A stretch of 64,000 nt of DNA from Kribbella solani (GTDB lineage Bacteria > Actinomycetota > Actinomycetes > Propionibacteriales > Kribbellaceae), in assembly GCF_014205295.1 (NCBI RefSeq), contig NZ_JACHNF010000001.1, forward strand, positions 6,448,001 through 6,512,000, written 5' to 3'. Position numbers and translations under genes: made by a program. Shown here one piece after another: positions 8,553 to 17,785 of this stretch. The first letter of the stretch is position 1; each line of letters opens with the position of its first letter. The notes beneath the pieces are model-generated. The model made no database searches and was not told the DNA's origin. It was given only the letters and a program-made list of their open reading frames with translations.

Positions 8553-8583
8553 GAAGCCGATCAAGAAGCCGATTAAGAAGCCG
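8552..8583 (+). repeat. short tandem repeat after the peptidase stop
   Basis: Three imperfect copies of a 12-bp unit (aagaagccgatc) begin at the stop codon of the peptidase gene. In the overlapping frame starting at 8551 they encode EKPIKKPIKKP and then TAG, a Lys-Pro tail. Confidence 0.7.
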
Positions 8584-8658
8584 TAGTGCTCTGATTGAGA
8601 ACGAATTCAGTACTCGTAGTCATGGACCGGGACACCCGTCGCCGGAAAGGATGACACC

Positions 8659-9621
8659 ATGACTACACGTTTCGGGGTATTCGTTCCGCAGGGCTGGAAG
8701 ATGGACCTGACCGCGATCGCCGACCCGATCGAGCAGTGGGAGGCGATGACGGCCGTCGCCAAGCGGGCCGACGAGCAGTCCTGGGACTCGATCTGGCTGT
8801 TCGACCACTTCCACACCACGCCGGAGCCGACCGACAACACCACCTTCGAGTGCTGGAGCGCGACCGCCGCGCTGGCCCGCGACACCAAGCGGGTGAACAT
8901 CGGCCAGATGGTCGGCTGCAACGGGTACCGCAACCCGGCGCTGTACGCGAAGATCGCGTCCACCGTCGACGTCGCCAGCCACGGCCGCCTGTACGCGGGC
9001 ATCGGTGCCGGCTGGTACGAGCACGAGTGGAAGGCGTACGGGTACGAGTGGACCGACATCCCGGAGCGGATGGCCGGGTTCCGGGAAGCGACCGAGATCA
9101 TCTACAAGATGTGGACCGAGGACAAGCCGGTCTACAAGGGCAAGTACTACTCGATCGATGCCCCGATCAACGAGCCGAAGGGTGTCCGCAAGCCGCACCC
9201 GAGCTTCTGGATCGGTGGTGGCGGCCCGAAGGTGACGCTGAAGCTGGTCGCCCAGTACGCCGACGCCGCGAACATCGGCGCCGGGAGGCCGGAGCTGTTC
9301 AAGGAGAAGGCGGACATCCTCCGCGGTCACTGCGAGAAGCTCGGCCGGAACTACGACGACATCATCAAGTCGACGAACTTCAACATCTTCCCGATCGACA
9401 AGGGCGATGACCCGCAGCGGGCGACCGCGAAGGCGCTCGGCCCGATGAACCGGGAGAAGTTCGACAACGACAACCTGATCGCCACCGAGGACGAGATCGC
9501 CGCCAAGGTCGAGGCGGTGCTGGAAGCCGGCGCCAACTACGTCAACTTCTACATCCCCGGCGTCGCCTACGACCTGGACCTGCTCGAGCGCGCCGAACGC
9601 ATCGCCAAGCGCTTCGCCTGA
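8659..9621 (+). CDS. LLM class F420-dependent oxidoreductase
   Basis: A 320-residue luciferase-like monooxygenase-fold enzyme of the actinobacterial F420 group. Typical elements are the early WDSIWLFDHF strand-loop, TKRVNIGQMVGCNGYRNPALYAKIASTVDVASHGRLYAGIGAGWYEHE in outline, and the PSFWIGGGGPKVTLKLVAQYAD phosphate-binding region. These enzymes use reduced coenzyme F420 or flavin to reduce or oxidise small molecules; the substrate is unknown. GGAAAGGATG provides a good ribosome-binding site. It stands alone and ends in a 20-bp-stem hairpin that begins at the last base of its stop codon. Confidence 0.93.
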   Translation: MTTRFGVFVPQGWKMDLTAIADPIEQWEAMTAVAKRADEQSWDSIWLFDHFHTTPEPTDNTTFECWSATAALARDTKRVNIGQMVGCNGYRNPALYAKIASTVDVASHGRLYAGIGAGWYEHEWKAYGYEWTDIPERMAGFREATEIIYKMWTEDKPVYKGKYYSIDAPINEPKGVRKPHPSFWIGGGGPKVTLKLVAQYADAANIGAGRPELFKEKADILRGHCEKLGRNYDDIIKSTNFNIFPIDKGDDPQRATAKALGPMNREKFDNDNLIATEDEIAAKVEAVLEAGANYVNFYIPGVAYDLDLLERAERIAKRFA

Positions 9622-9679
9622 CTTTGAGAACCCACCGCGCGTCTCCAGCGCCGGGAAATGCGCGGTGGGTTCTCAAAGT
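9621..9679. terminator. strong hairpin terminator after F420 oxidoreductase gene
   Basis: Perfect 20-bp arms (9621-9640 and 9660-9679) with a 19-nt loop; the left arm begins with the A of the TGA stop. There is no clear U-run. An arm this long suggests either a very stable bidirectional terminator or a palindromic repeat element. Confidence 0.8.
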
Positions 9680-9797
9680 GACCAAATCCGGTCATGGCGG
9701 GGGTCGGTCAGGGGGAGTGGTGGATCTCGGGTGAGGGGCGGTGCGAGGGTTTCGGCGATGGCCTCGCGTGGGTCGGGGCATCGGAAGGTGTCCGCCT

Positions 9798-12700
9798 ATG
9801 TTGCCCCGATTGTCCAAATCAGCGACGGCCCTGATCGCCGCGGTGGCCGCCGGTTCCCTGCTGCTGCCGGCCACCGCGGCCGCCGGTCCACCACCACCGC
9901 CGGCCGATCCCGGATCGACTGGTCAGCCGACGCCCGGTACGAGCAGTAAGCGGATCACCCTCCTGACAGGTGATGTGGCCGAGCTGACCACCAGCTCCAA
10001 CGGTCAGCCATCGGCCCGCCTGCTCAACGACGAGCCGTACTACTTCGGCGCGTTCGACGGTGAACTCAGCCTGATCCCGGCGAAGGCGTACCCGCTGGTC
10101 ACCTCCGGCCGGCTCGACAAGCGGCTGTTCAACCTGACCGAGCTCGCGGCGCAGGGGTACGACGACGCGAGTACCGATCAGTTGCCGCTCCTGCTCACCG
10201 CACCGGCGACGTTGCGCAGCGCGCCGAGTACGCCCGCGGCCGCCACCTTCCGCCGTACGCTCGCCAGCGTCGGGAGCACCGCGGTCAGCGTGAAGAAGTC
10301 CGACGCGAAGACGTTCTGGGACGGCGTGAGTGGCCCGGCCACGTTCAAGAGCAGCCAGGTCAACAAGATCTGGCTGGACGGTCGTACGCACGCCACCCTC
10401 GACCGTTCGACCAAGCAGATCGGCGCGCCGACGGCGTGGAAGCAGGGGTACGACGGGCGCGGCGTGAAGGTCGCCGTCCTCGACACCGGGTACGACGCCG
10501 GGCACCCGGATCTTTCCAAGCAGGTCGTCGCCGCGGAGAGCTTCGTCCAGGGTGAGGCGGTGCAGGACCTGCACGGTCACGGTACGCACACCGCGTCGAT
10601 CGTCGCGGGCCTCGGTACGGCGTCGGCCGGCCGGCGGAAGGGTGTCGCGCCCGGCGCCGAGCTGTTGATCGGCAAAGTGCTCGACAACGGCGGCGGCGGG
10701 TACGACTCCGAGGCGATCGCCGGGATGGAGTGGGCCGTCAAGCAAGGCGCCAAGGTCGTCAGCATGAGCCTCGGCGGCCTGCCGTCGGACGGTACCGACC
10801 CGATGGCGCAGGCCGTCGACCGGCTGTCCGAATCAAGCGGCGCCCTGTTCGTGATCGCGGCCGGTAACGCCGGCGGCGAAGAGAGCGTCGGCTCGCCCGG
10901 TTCGGCGACCGACGCGCTGACCGTCGGCGCGGTCGACCGGGACGACAGCCTGGCGGGTTTCTCCAGCCGCGGCCCGCGCCTCGGCGACGGCGCGATGAAG
11001 CCCGAGATCACCGCGCCTGGCGTGGAGATCGCCGCCGCCCGCGCTGCCGGTACCGCCGAGGGTCTCATTCTCGGCCAGTACTACACCGCGATGAGCGGCA
11101 CCTCGATGGCGACACCGCATGTCGCCGGCGCGGCCGCGATCCTGGCGCAGCGGCACCCTGACTGGACCGGCCCGCAGCTGAAGGCCGCCCTGGCCGCGAC
11201 CGCGGTCCCGTCGGCCGGCGCCCGCGTCGACCAGCAGGGCCTGGGCCGGGTCGACCTCCCGAACGCGCTGAACCCGGCGGTTCTCCCGGACACCGCCAGC
11301 CTGCTGTTCGGCGACCTGTCCTGGACCGGCGCGACCGCTCCGGCGCCGGTCACCCGGACCGTTGCCTACCGCAACACTTCGCGCCGTCCGGTGACGCTGA
11401 CCCTGGCCGTCGACGCGCAGTCCCCGGCGAAGGTGAAGGCAGCCGTCACGGTCAGCCCGTCCCGGCTGACGATCCCGGCCGGCGGTACGGCATCCACGAA
11501 CGTGACGCTCAACCTGGCGAAGACGCAGCCGGCCAACTACGCCGGCGTACTGACCGCCAAGGCCGGCAACCAGTCGGTCCGCACCGGTCTCGGCTTCACT
11601 GCCGGCGGACGACTGAACCAGGTCACCGTGAAGGCAACCGGCCGCGACGGCAAGCCGGCGACCGCCAATACCGGCGCGAGCGGGGTTCAGCTGTGGAACC
11701 AGGACACCGGTGACGTCAAGGCGATCGCCTTCGACGACAACGGCAGCCGGACGCTCGACGTACCGACCGGGCGCTACAGCGTGATGGCGTTCGCGATGGG
11801 CGGCGACGAAGCGAACTGGACGAACTCGATCAGCTTGCTCGGCGAACCGGACGTGTGGATCGACGGTGACCGCACGTTCGCCTTCGACGCCCGCACCGCA
11901 CACAAGGTCACGGTCAAGACCCCGCGGCGGGCCGACCCGAACGGCGTCAAGATCGCCTGGCACCGCAAGGTCGGCAGCCGGGACGCGGTGTCCGGCTGGT
12001 CACTCGACGGCCGGGTCGCCGACGGCGTGTACGCGCAGGGCTTCGGAAAGGTTGCCAACGGCACCTTCCAGGTCGTGCAGCGCTGGGACCTCGCCGAACC
12101 GAAACTGACCGTCGACGTGAGCGGTGCCGGCAGCAGCTTCCGGCTGCCGACTCCGCGCGAGGGCGACCAGCGGACCGTGTACGTAGGGACCGGGCAGCTG
12201 GAACTGGTCAACGGCGGCGACGGCACCGCGTCCGAGCTGACCGGAGCCAAGGGCAAGGTGGCACTGATCCGGTTCCGGGACCAGGACCTGACCGCCGAGC
12301 AGGTTCGGGCCGCGAAGGACGCCGGCGCCAAGGCGGTCCTGATGTACAACGACAAGCCCGGCTTCTGGTCGACCCTCGCCGAAGAGGGTCTGCCCTTCAA
12401 CCTGCTGGAAGCGCCGCAGGGCAGGCAACTGCTCGACCTGCTCGCGAAGGGCCCGGTGACACTGAAGCTGAACGGTCTGCTGGACAGCAGGTACCGGTAC
12501 GACCTGGTGATGGCGCCGTCCACGGTCCGTGGGCCGTTGACGTACGACGTCGCGAAGCTGCATCCGGCCGAAGTGACGACGACCTTCAACCGCAACGACG
12601 CGTGGTTCCTGCACCGTGAACAGCGGATCGCCCATGTGCCCGGAATCGCGAGCGGGCTGGGCGCCGGGCGTCAGGTGACCGGGCCGTTGACCCGGACCGA

Positions 12701-13478
12701 CTACCTGGCCACCGATGTGAAGGGCGTGACCTGGGACGAGAGCCTGGTCGCCGGCGAATGGAACGAGAGCGGTTACGACGCGACGCTCGCCCGTTCGTAC
12801 CGGCCGGGGGAGAAGGTCACTCGCGGCTGGTGGGAGTCGTTGACGCGACCGGCCGTGCCCGGTCTGTCGGCGGCGCCGGGTGATGTGGCGCAGGGCTGGC
12901 CGCCGGCGCGCTTCGAGAACGCGCTGCGGATCGCGATCCCGCAGTACGTGAACGGCGACCGGAGCGTGTACGGGTGGGCCGACCGTGGTGACGTGACCAG
13001 CATGAAGTTGAGCAGCAACGGCGTGGAGCTGGGGAGCAAGGACTGGTCGGTGGCGCAGTTCGCCGTACCGGCGAAGGCTGCCTGGTACGACCTGACGCTT
13101 GACCAGCAGCGTGGGCCGAAGAGCTGGGCGACGACGTCGACCGCGACGCACACCAAGTGGCACTTCGTGTCGGCGCCGAGCAAGGACCGGGCCGTACTGC
13201 CGCTCGTGCAGGTGGACTACAAGCACACCAACGGGCTGCTGGAGCTCACGCCGGGATATCAGCCGGGCGTCCGTGGGTTGGCGATCTTCCGCACTACTGC
13301 CGAGATCTCGTACGACGGGAAGACCTGGCAGAAGCTCGCACTGCGCGGGATCGGGAAGACGGTTCGGGCCCAGCTTCCGGCGGCTCCGAGTGGTTCGGCC
13401 GCCAGTGTCCGGGTGACCGCGACGGATCTGATCGGCAACAGCATCAGCCAGACCATCGAGAAGGCCTGGATCAACTGA
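9798..13478 (+). CDS. large secreted S8 family subtilisin-like serine peptidase
   Basis: A 1226-residue secreted subtilase. A Sec signal peptide (about residues 1-32, ending in ATAAAG) is followed by a propeptide-like region. The catalytic domain has VAVLDTGYD (Asp229), GHGTHTAS (His261), VIAAGNAGG (oxyanion Asn) and MSGTSMATPHVAGAA (Ser436). After the catalytic domain come Fn3-like and carboxypeptidase-regulatory-like beta regions, then a PA-like segment (near residues 810-890, with KGKVALIRFRDQDLTAEQV and AGAKAVLMYND), and further beta-rich domains to the end. ATG at 9798 was chosen for GGAAGG nine nt upstream and the signal peptide. It is an extracellular protein-degrading enzyme and monocistronic. 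Confidence 0.94.
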   Translation: MLPRLSKSATALIAAVAAGSLLLPATAAAGPPPPPADPGSTGQPTPGTSSKRITLLTGDVAELTTSSNGQPSARLLNDEPYYFGAFDGELSLIPAKAYPLVTSGRLDKRLFNLTELAAQGYDDASTDQLPLLLTAPATLRSAPSTPAAATFRRTLASVGSTAVSVKKSDAKTFWDGVSGPATFKSSQVNKIWLDGRTHATLDRSTKQIGAPTAWKQGYDGRGVKVAVLDTGYDAGHPDLSKQVVAAESFVQGEAVQDLHGHGTHTASIVAGLGTASAGRRKGVAPGAELLIGKVLDNGGGGYDSEAIAGMEWAVKQGAKVVSMSLGGLPSDGTDPMAQAVDRLSESSGALFVIAAGNAGGEESVGSPGSATDALTVGAVDRDDSLAGFSSRGPRLGDGAMKPEITAPGVEIAAARAAGTAEGLILGQYYTAMSGTSMATPHVAGAAAILAQRHPDWTGPQLKAALAATAVPSAGARVDQQGLGRVDLPNALNPAVLPDTASLLFGDLSWTGATAPAPVTRTVAYRNTSRRPVTLTLAVDAQSPAKVKAAVTVSPSRLTIPAGGTASTNVTLNLAKTQPANYAGVLTAKAGNQSVRTGLGFTAGGRLNQVTVKATGRDGKPATANTGASGVQLWNQDTGDVKAIAFDDNGSRTLDVPTGRYSVMAFAMGGDEANWTNSISLLGEPDVWIDGDRTFAFDARTAHKVTVKTPRRADPNGVKIAWHRKVGSRDAVSGWSLDGRVADGVYAQGFGKVANGTFQVVQRWDLAEPKLTVDVSGAGSSFRLPTPREGDQRTVYVGTGQLELVNGGDGTASELTGAKGKVALIRFRDQDLTAEQVRAAKDAGAKAVLMYNDKPGFWSTLAEEGLPFNLLEAPQGRQLLDLLAKGPVTLKLNGLLDSRYRYDLVMAPSTVRGPLTYDVAKLHPAEVTTTFNRNDAWFLHREQRIAHVPGIASGLGAGRQVTGPLTRTDYLATDVKGVTWDESLVAGEWNESGYDATLARSYRPGEKVTRGWWESLTRPAVPGLSAAPGDVAQGWPPARFENALRIAIPQYVNGDRSVYGWADRGDVTSMKLSSNGVELGSKDWSVAQFAVPAKAAWYDLTLDQQRGPKSWATTSTATHTKWHFVSAPSKDRAVLPLVQVDYKHTNGLLELTPGYQPGVRGLAIFRTTAEISYDGKTWQKLALRGIGKTVRAQLPAAPSGSAASVRVTATDLIGNSISQTIEKAWIN

Positions 13479-13488
13479 GCTGATCGTT

Positions 13489-13540
13489 CAAAAAAGGGCG
13501 ACGCCACGAAGCCGGGGGGAGGTGCTCCGTGGCGTCGCCG
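13489..13540 (-). terminator. rho-independent terminator of the lytic transglycosylase gene
   Basis: A 12-bp stem (GGCGACGCCACG at 13497-13508 paired with 13528-13539). Read on the minus strand it is followed by a run of T residues (plus-strand a-run 13490-13495), a textbook intrinsic terminator for the minus-strand gene that ends at 13610. It also separates the two convergent genes. Confidence 0.85.
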
Positions 13541-13609
13541 GGGCGCGCCAAAGGGAGGGGTGGGGGCTGGCGCGCCGGTCGGTGTAAATCAGGTGGCAGC
13601 TGTGGGGGA

Positions 13610-14977
13610 TCAGCTCCCGAGGATGCCTCCGCCCAGGACGCCGAGCAGTCCGAGCAGGGACAGCAGGTTGCGGATCACCTGGTCGACCGCCTTCGCGCCA
13701 CCGGTCTGGTAGGCGGTCACGCACTTCTGCAGCTGGTCCTGGGTCGGCTTGGTGATCGTCACCTTCGACATCTCGGACTGGCAGTACGTGGTCGCGGTCT
13801 GCAGTTCGTGCAGGGTGCTGCCGACCGTACCCACGATCAGCCCGGCGGCCGTCTTCAGCGTGACCAGACCCGGTGGGGTCGTCGTGGTCGGCGTCGTCGG
13901 CTTGGTGGTGGGCTTGCCGGGCGTGGTCGGCCTGCTCGGCGTCGGCTTGCCCGGGGTGGGCTTGTCGGACGGCTTGGCCGGCGTGGTCGGACGCTGGGTC
14001 GGAACCGTCGGCCGGCTGCCGTCGCGCTCGTCGGTCGCCGTCGGGATCGGCTTGCCCGGTGGGGTGGTGGGCAGGTCGATCGCCTTCGGCAGGTTCTTGT
14101 CCGCCGGCGCGTCGATCTTCGGGTCGCCGATCTGCTCGCCGGCCGTGTCCACGTCGTCCCCGGACGTACCGTTCCCGACCGCGATCCAGCTGCCACCCGC
14201 GTACGCCTTGGCGATGCTGATGACCAGATCCGCGTACGACTGCGAGTGGTTGTAGCGCAGCAGGGCAGCGTTCAGGTCGCTCGCCTTGGACAGGTCGGTG
14301 CTGCCGGAGCACAGGTACACGCCGGTCGACATCGCCGCGTCGTTGATGTCCTGCGGGTTCCGCACGCCGTCGCCGTCGCCGTCCACTCCCACGGCTCGCC
14401 AGGTGCCGGGGATGAACTGCATCGGGCCGACCGCGCGGTCGAACGCGCCGTCACCGTCGAAGGCGCCGGCATCGGTGTCGGCGATCTTGGCCGTACCACC
14501 GGAGCCGTCCAGGCGCGGCCCGAAGATGCCCGGCACCGCGACGCCCTTGGAGTTCAGCGAGTTGCCGCCGAACCGCCCGTGGTTGGACTCGACCCGGCCG
14601 ATCGCGGCCACCAGTGTCCACGGCAGGTGACAGGACGGATCGGCCTGGGCCAGCACCTGCTGGGCCCGCGAGTACGCCTTCAGCGCGGCGTTCGGAATGC
14701 CGTTGCGGGACAGGCCCGAGACCACCTGGTTCGGCGGTTCGCCGGCGCCGACTCCCGGCCCGACCTGACCTGGGACCGGCACGTTCGCCGGCACCGCGAT
14801 CGGCTGCTTCGGCACCACCACCGGGTTGCCGCCGCCGCCCTGTTCCAGCGACGCGGTGGCGATCGCCGGGTCGTCCGTGGCACTGACGGTGAACGCGCTC
14901 GCGAACAGCGCGACCGGAATCAGCGGCGCCACCTGACGCCACCCGCCACCGGTGGCGCGGCGCTTGCCCTTCGCCAT
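13610..14977 (-). CDS. secreted lytic murein transglycosylase
   Basis: A 455-residue exported peptidoglycan-cleaving enzyme. An N-terminal hydrophobic segment (APLIPVALFASAFTV, residues 17-31) acts as a signal or anchor. The MltB/SLT-type domain spans about residues 85-260: the catalytic Glu is in AAIGRVESNHGRFGG, and it is followed by the family's AVGPMQFIPGTWR and the DGDGDGVRNPQDINDAAMSTGVYLC stretches. A Pro/Thr-rich linker (PTTPAKPSDKPTPGKPTPS and similar, about 300-370) precedes a C-terminal helical domain with a Cys. The start is supported by GGAGGGG. It cleaves glycan strands for cell-wall growth or resuscitation. Confidence 0.92.
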   Translation of the reverse strand: MAKGKRRATGGGWRQVAPLIPVALFASAFTVSATDDPAIATASLEQGGGGNPVVVPKQPIAVPANVPVPGQVGPGVGAGEPPNQVVSGLSRNGIPNAALKAYSRAQQVLAQADPSCHLPWTLVAAIGRVESNHGRFGGNSLNSKGVAVPGIFGPRLDGSGGTAKIADTDAGAFDGDGAFDRAVGPMQFIPGTWRAVGVDGDGDGVRNPQDINDAAMSTGVYLCSGSTDLSKASDLNAALLRYNHSQSYADLVISIAKAYAGGSWIAVGNGTSGDDVDTAGEQIGDPKIDAPADKNLPKAIDLPTTPPGKPIPTATDERDGSRPTVPTQRPTTPAKPSDKPTPGKPTPSRPTTPGKPTTKPTTPTTTTPPGLVTLKTAAGLIVGTVGSTLHELQTATTYCQSEMSKVTITKPTQDQLQKCVTAYQTGGAKAVDQVIRNLLSLLGLLGVLGGGILGS

Positions 14978-15243
14978 CGAAGAAATCCCCTCCGTGACTC
15001 ATCGACCGGCCCGGCCCCACGCTGCGGACAGTCTTTGCGTCGTTGTGGTTCTCGCTCGCTCTAGGTCTAACGTCCGCCCCGTTGCGTGGGTTACGCGTCG
15101 GACGCAGACCGTGTACGACCGGTCACCGGGTACCCATACTGGCGCGTAACAAAGCCTGTGTATACCCCTTGGTGACGATCCGCGCCGGGTTTTCCGGCTG
15201 CCCTGCCCATCGGCCCGCGCGGGCGGCAGGGGAGAATGGCTCG

Positions 15244-16557
15244 GTGCCCGATCACACAGTTCAATCCGCCGAGCTTTTCGCCAGGGCCACCGCCGTCACA
15301 CCGGGCGGGGTCAATTCTCCGGTCCGCGCGTTCCGCGCCGTCGGCGGCGTGCCGCGCTTCATGGCATCCGGTGACGGATGTCACATGACCGACGTGGACG
15401 GCAACCGGTATGTCGACCTGGTCTCGTCCTGGGGTCCGCTGCTGCTCGGCCACGCCCACCCGGAGGTGATCGCCGCCGTCCAGGCCGCGGTCGGCCGTGG
15501 GACCTCGTTCGGTACGCCGGCCGAGACCGAGGTGCTGCTGGGTGAGGAGATCGTGGCCCGGACGCCGGTGGACAAGGTCCGGCTGGTGTCGTCCGGCACC
15601 GAGGCGACGATGTCCGCGCTCCGGCTGGCCCGCGGGTTCACCGGTCGCGCCAAGATCGTCAAGTTCGCGGGTTGCTACCACGGGCACGTGGACGCGCTCC
15701 TCGCCCAGGCCGGTTCCGGCGTACTCACGCTCGGCATTCCGGGTACGCCCGGAGTGACCGAGGCGACCACCGCCGACACGATCGTCCTTCCGTACAACGA
15801 CCAGGCCGCCGTCACCGCCGCGTTCGCCGAGTACGGCGACCAGATCGCGGCCGTGATCACCGAGGCGTCGCCCGGCAACATGGGCGTGGTGCCGCCGCGG
15901 GACAACTTCAACGCGTTCCTGGCCCGGACGTGTACTGACAACGGCGCGCTGTTCATTTCCGACGAGGTGATGACCGGCTTCCGGATCACGCGCTCGGGCT
16001 GGTACGGCGTGGACGGCGTACGCCCGGACCTGATGACCTTCGGCAAGGTGATGGGCGGCGGCTTCCCGGCAGCCGCGTTCGGTGGCCGCGCCGACGTGAT
16101 GGCACACCTGGCGCCGGAGGGCTCGGTCTACCAGGCCGGCACCCTGTCCGGGAACCCGATCGCCACCACCGCCGGCCTGACCACGCTCCGGCTCGCCACC
16201 GACGACGTGTACGCGAAGATCGACGAGACCTCGCTGACCATCCAGCGGCTGGTCTCGACCGCGCTGGACAAGGAAGGTGTGCCGCACGTCATCAGCGCGG
16301 CCGGGAACCTCTTCAGCGTGTTCTTCGTGAAATCTTCGGAGGAACCTGCCGAGATCCGGGACTTCGCCGGTGCGAACGCACAGGTGCTGCCCAGGTTCAC
16401 GGCGTTCTTCCATGCCATGCTGGACGCCGGCGTCTACCTGCCGCCGAGCGCGTTCGAGGCCTGGTTCGTCAGCGCCGTTGTCGACGACGACGCGCTGGCC
16501 GAGCTGGAGTCCGCGCTGACACCGGCGGCCCGCGCGGCCGCCGCGGTAAAGGACTGA
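15244..16557 (+). CDS. hemL: glutamate-1-semialdehyde 2,1-aminomutase
   Basis: A 437-residue PLP enzyme that converts glutamate-1-semialdehyde to 5-aminolevulinate in the C5 heme pathway. Diagnostic segments are TPGGVNSPVRAFRAVGG at the N-terminus, SSGTEATMSALRLARG, the CYHGHVDALL stretch, and the PLP-binding lysine in MTFGKVMGGGFPAAAFGG. The GTG at 15244 was chosen over the longer frame because the conserved N-terminus begins there and GGGGAGA lies upstream. It heads an operon that continues into the cytochrome c maturation genes, linking heme supply to heme use. Confidence 0.97.
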   Translation: MPDHTVQSAELFARATAVTPGGVNSPVRAFRAVGGVPRFMASGDGCHMTDVDGNRYVDLVSSWGPLLLGHAHPEVIAAVQAAVGRGTSFGTPAETEVLLGEEIVARTPVDKVRLVSSGTEATMSALRLARGFTGRAKIVKFAGCYHGHVDALLAQAGSGVLTLGIPGTPGVTEATTADTIVLPYNDQAAVTAAFAEYGDQIAAVITEASPGNMGVVPPRDNFNAFLARTCTDNGALFISDEVMTGFRITRSGWYGVDGVRPDLMTFGKVMGGGFPAAAFGGRADVMAHLAPEGSVYQAGTLSGNPIATTAGLTTLRLATDDVYAKIDETSLTIQRLVSTALDKEGVPHVISAAGNLFSVFFVKSSEEPAEIRDFAGANAQVLPRFTAFFHAMLDAGVYLPPSAFEAWFVSAVVDDDALAELESALTPAARAAAAVKD

Positions 16558-16567
16558 AGGGACAGTG

Positions 16568-17218
16568 GTGACCGAAACGACGGTCGTGCACCTGATGCGT
16601 CACGGCGAGGTGCACAACCCGACCGGAGTCCTGTACGGCCGGATCCCCGATTTCCACCTGTCCGAGCTCGGCCGGCAGATGGCCGACCGGGTCGCCGAGC
16701 ACGTCAAGGGCCGCGACATCGTGCACCTGGTCAGCTCGCCGCTGGAGCGGGCCCAGGAGACGATGCGGCCGATCGCCGAGGTGTTCGGGATCACCCCGGA
16801 CATCGACGAGCGGGTGATCGAGGCGGCGAACCTGTTCGAGGGCAAGAAGTTCGGCGTCGGCGACGGCGCGCTGCGGAACCCGAGTGCCTGGTGGCTGCTG
16901 CGGAACCCGCTGAAACCGTCCTGGGGTGAGCCGTACCAGCAACTCGTCCGCCGGATGCGGGACGCGATCGAGACCGCCCGCGAGAAGGCCGCCGGGCACG
17001 AGGCGCTGATCGTGTCGCACCAGCTGCCGATCTGGATTGTCCGGTCCGCGATCGAGGGCCGCCGGCTGCCGCACGACCCGCGCAAACGGCAGTGCAGCCT
17101 GGCCAGCCTCACCTCGTTCACCTTCCACGGCGACCAGATCGTGTCCGTCGGGTACTCGGAGCCGGCGAAGGACCTGTTGCCGGTCAAGAACCCGAAGAAG
17201 TTCGTCGGAGGAGCCTGA
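16568..17218 (+). CDS. histidine phosphatase family protein (phosphoglycerate mutase-like)
   Basis: A 216-residue enzyme of the histidine phosphatase superfamily. The catalytic LMRHGEVHNP motif (phospho-accepting His) is at about residues 9-18, a second conserved Arg is in LVSSPLERAQET, and the later catalytic His is in ALIVSHQLPIWI. The gene in this position beside hemL and the ccs genes matches M. tuberculosis Rv0525. The substrate is unknown; a glycolytic mutase role is unlikely from the context. Two adjacent GTG codons (16565, 16568) are possible starts; the second has better spacing to AAGGGA. It overlaps the next gene by one base. Confidence 0.92.
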   Translation: MTETTVVHLMRHGEVHNPTGVLYGRIPDFHLSELGRQMADRVAEHVKGRDIVHLVSSPLERAQETMRPIAEVFGITPDIDERVIEAANLFEGKKFGVGDGALRNPSAWWLLRNPLKPSWGEPYQQLVRRMRDAIETAREKAAGHEALIVSHQLPIWIVRSAIEGRRLPHDPRKRQCSLASLTSFTFHGDQIVSVGYSEPAKDLLPVKNPKKFVGGA

Positions 17219-17781
17219 TGCGTCGCGTCGTACTGCTGGTGGCGGGCCTGATGCTTGCCGTGACCGCCTGTTCGTCTGGTCAGCAGGCGGCGCAGAACCG
17301 CCAGGGCCAGGCCGGTTTCGTCAGCGGCAACGGGAACGTGTCGGTGTTCGCGGCGGCCGACCGCAAGCCGGCGCCGGAGCTGACCGGCACCACCTTCGAC
17401 GGCAAGCCGTGGACACTGTCCGACCACCGCGGCAAGGTCGTCGTCCTGAACGTGTGGGGCTCGTGGTGCCCGCCGTGCCGCAAGGAAGCACCCGATCTCG
17501 TTGGTGCGGCCAAGGAACTCGGGTCCTCGGTGCAGTTCATCGGGCTGAACACCCGGGACCAGGACCAGGCGCAGGCGAAGAAGTTCGTCCAGGAGTTCGG
17601 CGTCCCGTACCCGAATCTCTACGACCCGAGCGGCAAGGCGCTGCTGCGGTTCCGCGGCCAGATCGCGCCGGCCGCGATCCCGACCACGCTGGTGATCGAC
17701 AAGTCCGGCAAGGTCGCCGCGCGGGTGGTCGGCGAAGTGACGAAGCAGACGCTGGTCGGCATGGCCAAGGACGCCGGTTGA
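17218..17781 (+). CDS. TlpA/ResA-like thiol-disulfide oxidoreductase lipoprotein
   Basis: A 187-residue membrane-anchored thioredoxin-fold protein. The signal peptide ends in a lipobox (LAVTACSS, Cys20), so it is a lipoprotein outside the membrane. The redox site WGSWCPPCRKEAP is near residue 80, and the cis-Pro segment AAIPTTLVIDKSG is near residue 155. It most likely keeps the apocytochrome c CxxCH cysteines reduced before heme attachment, receiving electrons from the CcdA protein encoded 4 nt downstream. Confidence 0.93.
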   Translation: MRRVVLLVAGLMLAVTACSSGQQAAQNRQGQAGFVSGNGNVSVFAAADRKPAPELTGTTFDGKPWTLSDHRGKVVVLNVWGSWCPPCRKEAPDLVGAAKELGSSVQFIGLNTRDQDQAQAKKFVQEFGVPYPNLYDPSGKALLRFRGQIAPAAIPTTLVIDKSGKVAARVVGEVTKQTLVGMAKDAG

Positions 17782-17785
17782 GCTG

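Noticed and set aside
14978..15243. Possible riboswitch before the lytic transglycosylase gene (c-di-AMP type is known for cell-wall hydrolases)
   Set aside because: I could not find the conserved core of that motif in the 266-nt region; it holds only short hairpins and presumably the two divergent promoters.
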